Notes under the pieces: generated by a model | Database searches by the model: none | What the model was told of the DNA's origin: nothing | The model's input: the letters and a program-made list of their open reading frames with translations, nothing else | In this document: piece after piece, positions 1 through 10,600 of the stretch | Layout: every line of letters begins with the position of its first letter | How positions within the stretch are numbered: the stretch's first letter is position 1 | Assembly (NCBI GenBank): GCA_934047225.1 | Contig: OW203989.1 | Span: forward strand, 12,313,977-12,377,976 | Source of the DNA: Ypsolopha sequella | Taxonomy: Eukaryota; Arthropoda; Insecta; Lepidoptera; Ypsolophidae | DNA: 64,000 nt | Direction: 5' to 3' | Program-made: the position numbers and the translations under genes

Positions 1-200
1 GCGGGCTGCAACAACATGTAACATGATAATAATATGTAGTAGGTAGTTTGAATATCGTTGTACGTACTACATAATTATAGTGTCATCCAAGTTAAGTCAG
101 ACAGTAACTTACGATTTTTGCATTTTTACTTCTTCGCAATTCGCAAGCGTCCTTGTCCTTAAGCCGTTGCTGGGTAACTAAAGCGGTCATAGTCAGAATA
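1..200. other. unassigned AT-rich sequence
   Basis: No coding frame, terminal repeat or repeat partner seen in this stretch. Confidence 0.5.
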
Positions 201-890
201 ATGTAATATGTACCTAACATGAGAGGAGTGCATCCGCAAGACGAAAGAACATTACCTCATCCTTTAAATTTTTATGGACATCAAAACACCAATTTTATAT
301 TCCTTTTATTGGATTTAGAAAGTACTTACGAAAGTAAACACACCCGTAATACTTGCAATATTTGTGAGGTACCTACATTAGGTCACTTCTAATTATATAA
401 CCAAAAATACATACTAGAGACTCGGTAAGTGGTCAGGACAGAGGTTCAGTGACCCTTTTTGAGAAAAAACACAACAAAAAATAGGTTTCCTATACTAATT
501 GACTGGGAGTTTTTCTTAAATTAGTATAAGGCACAAATTTTATTTTGCGTTTTTCGCTAAAAGGGTCATTAAACCTTGGTCTTGACCACTTACCGAGTCT
601 CCAACTTATGCGGACGGACAGTCTAAATAATAAATTTAGTCATTTTACATTGAAAATGAAGGACTTTCCAAAGACAACTTCATCCTTCCTTTGGGGTTGA
701 AATTATCACAAACCTCCGTTTCACCCCTTCGGGGTTGGAATTATCACAAACGCTATAAAGTAATTTTCAATTGTCAGTCTAAACACAACATTTAAAGATC
801 TTAACTTCGAAACTGACGGACTTTCATACAAACTTTCATCCCCTATTTTACCCCCTTAGGAATAGAATTCCAAAAATCCTTCCTCATTGC
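201..890 (-). repeat. interspersed repeat, second copy at 45,930-46,540
   Basis: This stretch is the reverse complement, with divergence, of 45,930-46,540. Matching landmarks include the edge GTACCTAACATGAGAGGAG, a block with TTTATTGGATTTAGAAAGTA, and the paired lines reading CCTTCGGGGTTGGAATTATC. Both copies stop at the same point (about 201 and 46,540), which suggests a true element end. Nested inside each is a roughly 180-210 bp inverted-repeat segment. The 46-kb copy lies in a Helitron-like cluster, so this may be a non-autonomous Helitron relative, but I see no CTAGT end here. Confidence 0.7.
419..600. repeat. nested inverted-repeat (MITE-like) segment
   Basis: The segment opens with GACTCGGTAAGTGGTCAGGA and closes with its inverted counterpart GTCTTGACCACTTACCGAGT. 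The interior is also roughly self-complementary around TTAGTATA motifs. A second copy lies at 46,160-46,372 inside the matching repeat, so the insertion predates duplication of the host repeat, or is an integral part of it. Confidence 0.65.
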
Positions 891-1475
891 TTGCCTGAAC
901 TGCATGAGGTATCTATGTGCAAAATTTTAAATCTGTAGGTCCAGAGTAAAGAAAATAACCAAACTTTTGCACTTTTCAAAGATTTTTGTTGTTATTTTTA
1001 TCATATTGTTCTCAAATAAAAATCCATCGTGTATAAACGCTCCAGTCATCTATGAACTTTATTTTAGTAAATGAGTCATAATATCAAATTACATATTTAT
1101 ATAAAAAAGGAGGAAAATAGAGGAAAAAATTACTCAAAAAGAGATACATAACTTCGCGAATTAATTCTATAGAGCCAACTTTATCAAATAGTGTTTCCAT
1201 CATGTATACAGTCTAGTATATATGTATATCCAATAATACCAATATATTTCCCTAGATTTTAATTTAATTGTTTACTACTTTAGACAAGGGTTATAAAAAC
1301 ATGTTTGTGTGTGTAAAAAGCTCGGTGCGCTCTTAACCACTTAAAATATAACAAACCAAAATATGTGTTGTTTATCCATTTCGGATTATCGGAAGGGCGT
1401 TTCATTTTGACCTTTCTTGTTCACTTGACCACGACGGCATGATGGTACCCATAAATTACAAACACTATCTTGATC
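891..1475. other. unassigned sequence
   Basis: AT-rich, with no frame or repeat partner recognised. Confidence 0.4.
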
Positions 1476-1483
1476 CTTAAGGG

Positions 1484-2109
1484 CAGGGGTCTCCTAGCTA
1501 CGGCCCGCGGGCCAGCTCTGGCCCGCGAGCACAAACAATTCGGCCCGCGGTAGCGTAAAGAATAAATTGTAAAATTTAAAATGTTAATAATTCATGTAAA
1601 ATAATAGTCAAACGTAATGAAGTTTTATAGTTATGATCAATCAGCTGTAACTTTCCACTGATAATTGTTTGAATTTGTGGATCGAGTTTAGTAGTGGAAA
1701 TTATGAGCAGCGACTTCAAATGTTCATAAGTCAGTTTTAATATCTACATATTTTTCTGTATATTTCATTTTGGAGAATGTTTTCTCACATAGATAAGTAG
1801 TTCCAAAAGCGGAAAAAAGCCACGAAAAAAATGCAACTGAATAAACTGTTCGGGTGGAAAATTTTAAAATTCTTTTCTTTAAAAATATCGCTACATTGCA
1901 AATCAACCATTCCCAACTGAAATTCTGGGACAAGGGTTTTTTTTTTGCAAAATCTCAATATCCTTTGTAATTTCACGGAAATCTGAAAAAAATTGCGCGT
2001 AAATCAAAACTACAGTGTGTTGGTATGATGAGCTGGCTAGGTCCTGGGCCCTTAGGATTTAGTGGAGTAGTCAGTCTGGCCCTTAGGCTAAAAAGTTTGG
2101 CAACCCCTG
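1484..2109 (-). mobile_element. hAT DNA transposon relic, internally deleted
   Basis: The element starts CAGGGGTCTCC and ends GGCAACCCCTG, so the terminal inverted repeats share CAGGGGT. It is flanked by an imperfect 8-bp duplication, CTTAAGGG (1,476-1,483) and CTTTTGGG (2,110-2,117). Eight bp is the normal hAT target duplication. Just inside the left end is the GC-rich run CGGCCCGCGGGCC typical of this hAT group; a second member with the same signature begins at 60,549. A decayed transposase C-terminus lies inside on the minus strand. Confidence 0.85.
1590..1976 (-). pseudogene. hAT transposase C-terminal dimerisation region, frameshifted
   Basis: Minus-strand frames give, in order, VPEFQLGMVDLQCS, then FGTTYLCEKTFSKMKY, then YEHLKSLLIISTTKL. 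These correspond to the C-terminal hAT dimerisation domain, as in the GTF2IRD2/FAM200/ZBED5-like group, where the conserved pattern is FGSTY-CE-FS-MK followed by LTDEHL-LL-IST. At least two frame changes and one stop (near 1,724) break it. Only the last quarter or so of a transposase is present, so this copy cannot encode an active enzyme. The family assignment comes from motif recognition, not alignment. Confidence 0.8.
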
Positions 2110-2117
2110 CTTTTGGG

Positions 2118-3546
2118 TAATGTCATAAGAATGGGTAAAATGTGTGTCAGCCAGGTAAACGTAGATTTACCGAAGCTCCTTGGGTAAAAGGGATATATAG
2201 ATTATAAGCGTTTGATAGATGTTCAAAGACGGAAATAAAAGATCTGGTTGTTCACAATAACCTTGTAAAAATGGGTATTATAGAAATTATTACGGTGTAA
2301 AAATTGTTACCACATTGAAATTAATTTGAATTTTCGTCGAAAGTATATTGTATTGTAAAATTATGAATTCTGAATTTTGTATAAGCAATTTCGAGACGAT
2401 ACATTTTTTACAGTTATCTTTTCCAAAAATCAGACTTGCCAAAGTGAGTACCTCTTTTATAGGACATAGTATAAGATTTTACAATAAAGTTTCTTGCCCT
2501 TCTTCTTAGGAAGACTAATCGAATGGGTGGAGTTAGGCACGTATTTAGATATGTAACCTATTAGTATGTAGTATATAATTATATATTTAACCTACCATTT
2601 GAATCGTATATATCGAATACGTTAACAATGGATTTATATACACTTTTTCCACCCGCATATATGTATGAAAAGAATGACGTATATTCAGGATTTTTTTAAA
2701 AAGTAAGAATGTCTTTTCTGAGCAGGTGTAGTACAAAATATATTGCTATCACCCTTAGAGGGTTTATTTCCCATACTGCGTGACTTTTTATTGATTAAAG
2801 GACGCAGGTTGCCTTGTAAGTAGTAACACTTTGGGGTAGTAAATTGAATTTGTGTAGAAATTGTCGGTATATTGCGAAATTCTTGGTCAGGTGAAATACG
2901 AAGAACGGTTACGTCAGCACAATCTATTCCATTATCTCTGCCCCTCGTAGTATATTACTCAGGAATATTACAATAGTGACTTAACTTTACGAGTATTTTA
3001 GGTGAGTTTCTATGGAAGGTAAGAAACTTATCAAGCGGATTTGAAGTCTTTAAGGTTGCTGTTAAACATAAGAGTTTTAATTTTCAAGTTATCAGCGGGG
3101 TGCGAGGTGAATGAGAAAGAGAACTTAATGGTAAAATTATAGGAAATTTGCACAGATTGCGACATCGAAAACCATTATGAAAAAAATTAACACGGACTTT
3201 CTTGGATTGCTGAAAGCCTGAATGTTACCTAAACAAATAACGTAATAAATTTTAGTTAAAGGGGCGTCAAAATATTAAATTATATAATTATACATTGTTC
3301 TAATGCAATATATACAATAAAGATGACAAATATATGTATGAACAACACTAATTGATAAGTTAATTGAATAAATATTATGCCTTACTCCGCTATACTCTTG
3401 CTGAGAAGAAGGGCAAGAAACTAAGCAGTAGCAAAAAGTGGACACTAACGCGTTAAATCTGTACCTGAGCCTAGATCATGAACAACGCCAGACTTTCGAG
3501 GATTCATTCGAAGAAATTCGGACTTTCCTTGTATTGAAAAAAGAAA
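2118..3546. other. unassigned AT-rich sequence
   Basis: No open frame above background, no terminal repeats and no partner elsewhere in the window were found in these 1.4 kb. Confidence 0.4.
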
Positions 3547-3905
3547 TAAATTTGATTAATTGATCTTTTATCTAGATTAACTTATAAACAATGTATTAAG
3601 ATTTATACTTTTTTCAAAAATAAAATGTTTTCCAGCCTCTTTTTTTGGTTTTCAAACGTTTGTTTCAAGAACGCGGTTAAGACATCAACTTGATTGTTTT
3701 CTTCATAAAATAGGTAATAAAAATATAAAGGAATTCTACTTAAATCCAATATTTTTTTCCCTACAAAATATTTCAGTTTTAGCTAAAAACGTACCAATTT
3801 TTTGTTTCGCTGTGTGATCATTAGTATTACGCGTCAAATAATAAGAGTCCAATGAGCCAACATATAATCGCCTCTATCAAAAGTAAATAAAGTCTTTGCC
3901 TTTGG
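3547..3905 (+). repeat. three-copy interspersed repeat, copy 1
   Basis: Shares ordered blocks with 48,470-48,800 (+) and 56,165-56,535 (-). These are GATCTTTTATCTAG near the left edge, GCGGTTAAG, CATAAAATAGGTAATA, TTTCAGTTTTAGCTAAAAAC, and GTTTCGCTGTGTGATC. The copies differ by many substitutions and short indels, so the family is old. No terminal repeats or coding frame seen. Confidence 0.75.
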
Positions 3906-4800
3906 ACGCCAACTCCGATGCGGAGCGAGACGTATCGCGACAATAAAGCGCATATTTGGCTGGCTAATCTAAACAAGCGCCTCAAGCTTTGCCCCACGCC
4001 GTTCGAACTGTGCTGAGCGAGTCTCGCCCTTTGCGTTGGAAATAATAATTGTGCCTCGATTACTTGTTATATTTTATTCTGTTTTTACTTAGAATATTGA
4101 TGATACTTTCAAGTGGTGTATGTGCTTACTTTGCTTGTTAAATGTTCATAAGTCACTTAACGAAGCTTGTAAAAGTACTCGATTTTAGGGCGAAAACCCA
4201 TTATTTTTAATATTTTTCTGGTCTTTAACGCGATGTTTGTGAAAAAATCAGGAACATACACCATTTTATTGACCGTCTAAATGAAAGCCTAAAATTTATT
4301 ATAGTTTTTAGGATATGTATGAAGTACAATTCGGAGCGGGTTAACATTCCCGACCATAGATATCTGAACCGAAGAGATATGGTAAGGGGTCATATGAAGA
4401 TATATTGGGAGGCCGCTTGCGAACATAGGAGGCCAAAAATAGCCCTCATGCGATACCCATTGTCAATGTCAATAGCCATGTGATGTGTCGTGTTGTCCAT
4501 CTGTGGCTCAAGAACGTATGTTTGTAATTATAAACTTGTTGCCGTGGCTACGGGTTGACACGCCCGCGCCGCCCTCTTTTTGCATCTGTTCTATTAGTGT
4601 GCGTGAGAAAATATGAGTATGTGTGCCGTGCAGTGCTTCCAAAGTAATAATTCGCATACAAATCTTCGCCACAGTTCGGCAAAGTTCGTATTTCCTTACA
4701 CTTTCTATACAAGAAATAAGGTCACGTGGTACGTCCGGTCGCTTGGCTATAGATTTGTATGTGCATTATTACTTTGGGAGTACTGTATAGATAATTATGC
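3906..4800. other. unassigned, upstream flank of a candidate gene
   Basis: Contains GC-richer patches near 3,905-4,045 and 4,540-4,580. No repeat partner identified. An open frame at 4,613-4,828 has no coding character and overlaps the promoter region. Confidence 0.4.
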
Positions 4801-4821
4801 TTTTTATGTTTATGACGGTGC

Positions 4822-4829
4822 TATATAAA
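4822..4829 (+). promoter_or_regulatory. TATA box of a candidate host gene
   Basis: TATATAAA in the context GCTATATAAATGGGGG. It lies about 30 bp before a likely transcription start near 4,852 and is followed by a plausible splice donor and a signal-peptide exon. The order TATA, short exon, intron, ATG exon is what supports the call. A lone TATA motif in AT-rich DNA would mean little. Confidence 0.45.
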
Positions 4830-4851
4830 TGGGGGTGAACGTGGAAACATC

Positions 4852-4920
4852 TGACCACGAACAATTAGAGCAATAATTCATATCTCGTCTGATCTGAGTT
4901 CACAATCATATTAATGCCGG
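4852..4920 (+). other. candidate 5' non-coding exon
   Basis: Runs from the inferred start about 30 bp after the TATA box to a donor site, GCCGG|GTGAGA at 4,921. The intron would be 4,921-4,977 (57 bp) and ends TTTGTTTTCAACAG, a good acceptor with its pyrimidine tract. Short first introns of this size are usual in insects. The start is inferred from TATA spacing only. Confidence 0.4.
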
Positions 4921-4985
4921 GTGAGAAATGGAATAGTTCAATCTAACCATCGCAAATACAATATTTGTTTTCAACAGATTTGGTA

Positions 4986-5075
4986 ATGCGAAGTCATATT
5001 CTGCTAGCATCGATTTTATTATTTATTAATTTTTCTGCTGGTCATTATTCGGTTAAACCGGATGTAAGTGGACAG
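4986..5075 (+). CDS. first coding exon of an unidentified secreted protein
   Basis: After the acceptor at 4,977 there are 8 bases of leader, then ATG at 4,986. The 30 codons read MRSHILLASILLFINFSAG then HYSVKPDVSGQ. The first 19 residues form a classical signal peptide: a basic residue, a leucine/isoleucine core, and small residues SAG before a likely cut. The exon ends CAG|GTAGGT, an intron donor in phase 0. A second donor, GAT|GTAAGT, lies 12 bases earlier. The mature part is too short to name a family, and no later exon was recognised, so the remaining gene may lie beyond several kb of transposon-filled intron. This is the best candidate for a host protein-coding exon on the plus strand. 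Confidence 0.45.
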
Positions 5076-6151
5076 GTAGGTCTAGGTTAAACTAAGTAAT
5101 GAAACTACATAAAGCTCGCGGCAGTAAATAATGCACATCGTATCATCAGTGTCATCCGTATCGCACGAAGCACTAACAGTCCGGTGACAGAAACGATGCT
5201 CTACAAAGCCGAAGATAGCCGATGAGCATTATTTTCTGCCGTGACGTGGACTCTTGTTTTCTTTAATATGATTTTAAAATTTAGATTTCGTATAAATAAG
5301 CAATCTGTTAAAATTATAATTTTACCTACTTTTAATTTTTTTACCGAGGTGATTGACACCTGAAATTAGATCCTTCAGTTTAGCGCAGGTGCCAAAGATT
5401 TATATTTATATAGTTCATACTCGTACTTTTAGTTTATCTAAGTGACTAAGTATTTGTCTAACTACTTACAAACTATGATGAAATTTTAAATGTCAAAACA
5501 CTGTGACTTATTTTTAGTAACTTTTTGGTCAATAAAGTAATTATTTATTTATTCCTAAAGAAAAGACAACGAAGCGAGTGAAAAAATAATTCTTTCCCAA
5601 ACAAAATATGCAATAGCTTTTTGAAATTTGTAAGGAAATGTGAAAAAACCCAACCTTCAGAAAAATGTTAAGTAGGTATGACTAGGAAGAAAAGGTCGTG
5701 GTTGGAGTAAAAGTACACTAAACATTGATGATAGCAAATTTATCTGAAAACATTATATTTAAAAAAAAAAAAGTAAAACTGCATTCAAAGATTTTTGATT
5801 ACAATACCGGAGTTTAAACCGGTGAAATGTGAAAAGAAGCACTCCTGTATTTTAATGATAACGGATATTTAAAGTTATACATATATAATTATCTATAATT
5901 TAGACATAATATATATGTCAAAATAATTTGTAACATACACCTCTTCATTTCACCACACACATTCAAAAGCGAAATAACTTGCGTGATAAATAGGTCTGGG
6001 TACGGCCGAGAATGAGTGCCTATATGGGTTCACATTGAGATCGGAATGTCTGCCATAAGGAAGAATTCCTCGACGCCCACGTCTCACTTTAGCCTGCTAC
6101 CCTAGTCAGAGACGTAGTCAAGGGGTAACTAAAAATCATATTTATAACCTA
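5076..6151. other. possible intron 1, no recognised repeat
   Basis: Follows the donor of the signal-peptide exon. It holds a GC-richer stretch at 5,115-5,250 without a convincing exon, and AT-rich sequence after it. Confidence 0.35.
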
Positions 6152-6300
6152 CTAGCTGACCCGGCGAACTTCGTTCCGCCTAACAGTCTAATAATATCGT
6201 GTTAACTTTAGTTAAACTTAATTTAGGATTTCATTAAGGTAATAACATTAATACAACTTTTTTGCAAATACAGAAATGTTTTATTGCTTGCCATTGCGAA
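6152..6300 (-). mobile_element. Helitron 3' end, rightward extent unclear
   Basis: Read on the minus strand, the sequence ends with a short hairpin (GGCGGAACGAAGTTCGCC) followed by GGGTCAGCTAGT. A hairpin a few bases before CTRR, inserted before a T, is the Helitron 3' signature, and this exact style of end is very common in Lepidoptera. The terminus is the CTAG at 6,152-6,155. The 5' end was not found, so this copy is probably truncated. Confidence 0.7.
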
Positions 6301-7058
6301 AGAAGAATGGCAGGGAGGGACCCATGTAGTAGTTTCAGTACCGTTGTTAGGCTTAGCGTAGGGTATTGAATATATGCAGAAATAATAGTTCTTGGAATAA
6401 CTAAGCGATTTTTAATACTTGGGGTTTAGATGTTATTTTATGATATCAGAACGCTAGATAAATAGGTTTCTTTTATATGCGTAGTTTTGTCAACAGATGG
6501 CACCACATGCTGTTTGCATTCGTAAAATTAATTAATTAATTTATTGCTATTCGATAACTTATCCGATACTTTATTATTTATTCTGCTATTCGGAGCGGAT
6601 AAGAATACACCAAAAAAGAGATAACTAACATCGATCCAGCCGATCTTGAGTCATAAGTGGTGTAACTAACACGACTTTGTTTTATATATTTATAGATTTA
6701 TATCATCATATATTATGTCGCAGGCAAATAGTAAAATTCGGCATTTAAAAAAACGCCATGTTTGCCAACGCCAATTTGACGAATCTTCGTCATATACTAG
6801 TAGAATTCGGCATTTTTTTTTTCAGTTTCTTTATTCATGGTTAAAAAAAACATGTATAGGTACACAAGTAACACATGACAAAAACCTCGAAGGGGTTATC
6901 CGTCATGAGTTGAGATCATCTCAGCACGATACAATGTTAGGTTTTAAAATGTTTGTAAAAAGCCGCGAAAAATCGGAAAATCTTTGATAAACCGATCGAA
7001 AACGCAAAACATAACCATCACGCGGGAGTTTTACTCTATCTATCCGTTTTAGGATTCC
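6301..7058. other. old repeat fragments, no gene
   Basis: At 6,712-6,825 the sequence matches the reverse complement of about 58,120-58,215 (shared ATGTCGCAGGCAAAT and AGAATTCGGCATTT), with a weaker relative at 57,110-57,200. The open frames at 6,715-6,987 and 6,921-7,271 are overlapping, low-complexity and not coding-like. Confidence 0.5.
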
Positions 7059-7156
7059 ATACACATTGGGAGGCCATACACAGGATTTCGAGAAGTTTAC
7101 CTTGTCTTTGTTATCCGACAAGCTGTGGGGCTGTGTATAGCCTCCCAAAGTGTATG
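7059..7156. repeat. small palindromic MITE-like element
   Basis: Left ATACACATTGGGAGGCCATA pairs with right TATAGCCTCCCAAAGTGTAT, and a second inner pair is CACAGG/CTGTG. About 98 bp forms one imperfect hairpin. Confidence 0.6.
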
Positions 7157-8641
7157 CAATACATATAGAGTGGAAGAGAAAGCCGCCAAGCTGATGTTTG
7201 CTGTCTCTCTTTCTCTTGAGCAAAGGATATGGAGTTTTTGAACAATTCGCAGTGTTCATAATTTGAAACACTTTTCTTCATTGTTTAAAACCAGCGAGCA
7301 AAAATCGATTTTGCTCACTGTTTTTAAGCAACAAAGGCGCGCTTTTCGAGCTAGTGAGGTGAAAACATTATTGACTCACGCCAATATTATGTTCTTGAGT
7401 TTTTTATATTACTATTTACTTTTCTGATGTTTACATGTTTTTTTTTAAGTTAGACAAAAATTCAAAATTCAAAATTCAAAAAATAGAGAGAAAGTAGGAG
7501 GAGAAAAAGGAGGAGAAAGTAGGTCTTTTCTGCAAGAGACTTTCATAGGGCAATAATGAGTTTTCAATTTGGAACATGAATGTTGTTCCGTATAGTGTTT
7601 CGTGACCAAAGAGTTCGAACGAAAATGTTGTATAAAAAAGTTACTGGCCGGTTATGTCGGCAGCGCGGCCGGCTGTATTAAAAAAAAATGAAATGGTAAA
7701 CGCGCAAACTACGTGCTCGGTACGAATACCATTAATAGCATAATTTTAATTTTAATATAATTAAACAAAAATGGGTTCGTCAGATAGTGAAAGTGTTACA
7801 TTAAAACCCGAAAATATAAGAAGAGACACATTTAATGTGATGGGAACCTATTACCATGTAAATCCCGAGAAAAATATTTGAAAACGTGTGATAATTTCCT
7901 CATATGGAAAAATGCAAACGGAGCGAAGACTTTTTCGGAATCTGTTTTCTTGGCCTATTTCCAAAAATTTGCATATTTCAAAGCAATCATTCTTTTTCGA
8001 ATATCATTGTGTGACTAAATAAGTTCTAGATTTGTATCTAATAGCGCCTTTTATTTCTTTTCCTCATAGTTGGGATGAAAAGTAGAGTGTCTCACACGGC
8101 CGCAAATTTTTTTTTTTTGGACGACGTATTTTGAATCCCTCGCTGCGCTCAGGATTCTACTTTACAATTCTTCGCTCTGCTCTGTATTCAAAATAACACC
8201 CTCGACGTAAAAATATTATTTTGCTCCCTTATGATACAATCTACTATTATCTTAGGCGGCAGAACTAAAATTTTCATTTCATATTTTTGATAAAATGGAC
8301 TCGAACTACGATCGTGCTGTTCAATGATATTATATTAAAAGGTGAAGATAGGTTACCTACACAAGATTCGAACTTCACAAATGGAACACAAAATTTACCT
8401 TATTTATTTTAAGTAGTATTACACGTTGACACGCGAAAGTAATTAACTGGACCAAAAAAGATACAAGACCTCTATGTTGCTGTACGTCCGTCGTGCGTGT
8501 GCGTGGACGCAGACGTGACACTGAGCCAATTAGCCAAATTTTAACGTGCCACTCGCGGATCGCTTATAATTATAACCGTTATAACATACTCGTATCTACA
8601 CCTTTTTCTCTAATATCATTGGGGCTATTATAATAATAAGA
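7157..8641. other. mostly unassigned; a 36-codon frame at 7,771-7,881
   Basis: An ATG at 7,771 follows an AT-rich leader and opens a 36-residue frame beginning MGSSDSESVTLKPENI. Acidic/serine starts like this are seen in transposon proteins, but I do not recognise it and it stops at 7,881. At 8,130-8,215 a CG-containing stretch (CCTCGCTGCGCTCAGG) is partly self-complementary. Nothing else recognised. Confidence 0.3.
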
Positions 8642-8865
8642 ACTGTGATATCTCTTGAACCGTGATAGTTAGACAGTTGAAATTTTCACAGATGATGTAT
8701 TTCTGTTGCCGCTATAACAAAAAATACTAAAAAACAGAATAAAATAAATATTTAAGGGGGCTCCCCTACAACAGACAAGTTTTTTTTTGCCGTTTTTATA
8801 GATAATGGTACGGAACCCTTCGTGCGCGAGTCCAACTTGCACTTGGCCGGTTTTTTTTCTTAGTA
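8642..8865 (-). repeat. CCGGCC-family lepidopteran repeat, truncated
   Basis: Closely matches 43,920-44,128: shared blocks GAACCGTGATAGTT, TTTTCACAGATGATGTATTT, and the end ACGGAACCCTTCGTGCGCGA then TTGGCCGG. On the minus strand it begins with CCGGCCAAGTGCAAG. It lacks the microsatellite part of the 43.8-kb copy. Confidence 0.85.
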
Positions 8866-9728
8866 TATGTGAGGTAAAATGTCGTTAATTAATTTTGGAA
8901 AGAAATATCTCGTTAGAATCTCATTTAGTCTGTAAGTGCTGACTACGTGCCTGTCTTGGTATAAATGTGGGTAATTTACAAAGCGTTTATCACCCACAGA
9001 AAAGTTCCAGCGACTGCTGAGTTTCGAGGGTTAATCACGGTGCCCATACATCAACGCTTAATTTGATACGAGCAACTTTGTTTGAGGTTTAGTTGAGGCT
9101 CGAGAGGAAATCGTCTGCGGCTTTTCTGATAGTGGTCTTCGTGCGGGATTAATAATAAATTTAAAACTTTTTTTACCAACTAAAAGCCAGCTTTTCAAGA
9201 AAGAAAGTTTTTCAAGTTGTCAAAATTAAAAATTTAGTAATATGTATGATAATTTGGCAAGCTAATCGCACACATAAAATGTTATGTTTTTGTGTAATGA
9301 AAACGTTATTCCCAAAGAAAAAATAATTTACTTAGTTTATATTGTGTAACTTTTATTTTGTTTTTATTAAAAAAATATTGATGGGGCTTTAGCGAATTAG
9401 AGTTGTTGTTTTGCTGAAGGGTTATGTCGTATGTAAGTAGTTTTGGTACTTTTGGCACACTTCAAAGATCAGGCTCTCAAACCAATGGTACAATATTTGA
9501 AAAGTAACAGATGTATACTAAGATGTAGGCTAAGATGAAAAATTAATGCTAGAAAAAAAGATGTAAAATGAAAAGACAGTTATAACATAAAAACTTCTCT
9601 TAAGTTTTTGGAAACCTTCTTTGTTTCCAAGTGTTCTTATTGCACCTTATATTAATTATTCTGATAACTATTTTCTCCTGGAATTTTAAACTCTCGATCT
9701 GCTTGTGTACTTGTGTAGTATCAAATTT
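8866..9728. other. unassigned sequence
   Basis: No frame or repeat partner recognised. Confidence 0.4.
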
Positions 9729-10600
9729 AAAAAAAACCGGCCAAGTGCGCGTCAGACTCGCATACCTAGGGTTCCGTATTGTGGATGATAAATTTAATTT
9801 TGTACTTTCTTTTCGTGAATTTCTCAACTACTTTTTTTTTTCCTGTAATCTTTACGTAAACCCATGATTTTTTAAATATTTTTCGGTCTACCAGTTTTGG
9901 AGATAAGGGGGGGACATATTTTTTTTATAATTTTTCAATGATTTCTCGAAATAGATGCAATCAAATATAGCCAAACGATATATTTTGACAGTAAAATTTT
10001 TAATACCTACAATTTGATACCCATATTGTATTTTTATAAAATATTTTTTTTAATTTATCTTATTTATTTTTTTATATTTCTCATCTGTGCTCATCTTTTT
10101 TTAAATCGATAGCGAAACTATAGAGTTTTACTGTAATTGGCCAGTTATGATCTATATACGACATTTTTTATATATTTCGGTTTACCAGTTTCGGAGATAA
10201 GGGGGGGGGACAAACATATTTTTGTAGTTTTTAAAAGATTTTTCGAAACCAGTGCCAGTAAATTTAGTAAAAGTATGTGTTTTTACAATAAACTTTTTAA
10301 TATCTACAATTTGATACCCATATTGTATTTTGAGAATAATATTTTTTAATTTTCTCACTTTGGTTTTGGAAACATTTTGAAAAATTTCAATTTTTGTGTA
10401 TTTAAGTGTTAAAACACCGTGATTATGTGGGCAATTAATGCTATTTTTTGCCAAATTTCATGTGCTAAAAGGTGCCAAATTTCATGTCTTTATCTTTATC
10501 TAAAGTTATGAGGCTGTGACAAACGGACGAACGGACGGACAACGGTGTCTCACCGTAAATGTTCCTTTTGTACCTTTTAGGTACCACGGAACCCTAAAAA
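9729..10600 (+). repeat. CCGGCC-family repeat, near full length
   Basis: Begins AAAAAACCGGCCAAGTGCGC and ends GTACCACGGAACCCTAAAAA, giving about 870 bp. The interior contains a partial tandem duplication: the block with TTTTCGGTCTACCAGTTTTGGAGATAAG near 9,881 is repeated near 10,176 (CGGTTTACCAGTTTCGGAGA), and both are followed by a G-run and a related AT tract. The overlapping frames seen at 9,600-9,867 and 10,137-10,454 are by-products of this repeat, not genes. Confidence 0.85.

Noticed and set aside
6715..7271. Overlapping open frames of 90 and 116 codons on opposite strands
   Set aside because: They cover a repeat fragment and a palindromic MITE, lack splice context and family motifs, and are rich in residues expected from AT-rich noncoding DNA.
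9600..10454. Open frames on both strands
   Set aside because: They lie at the edge of, and inside, a CCGGCC-family repeat, and the opposite-strand overlaps are mirror effects.
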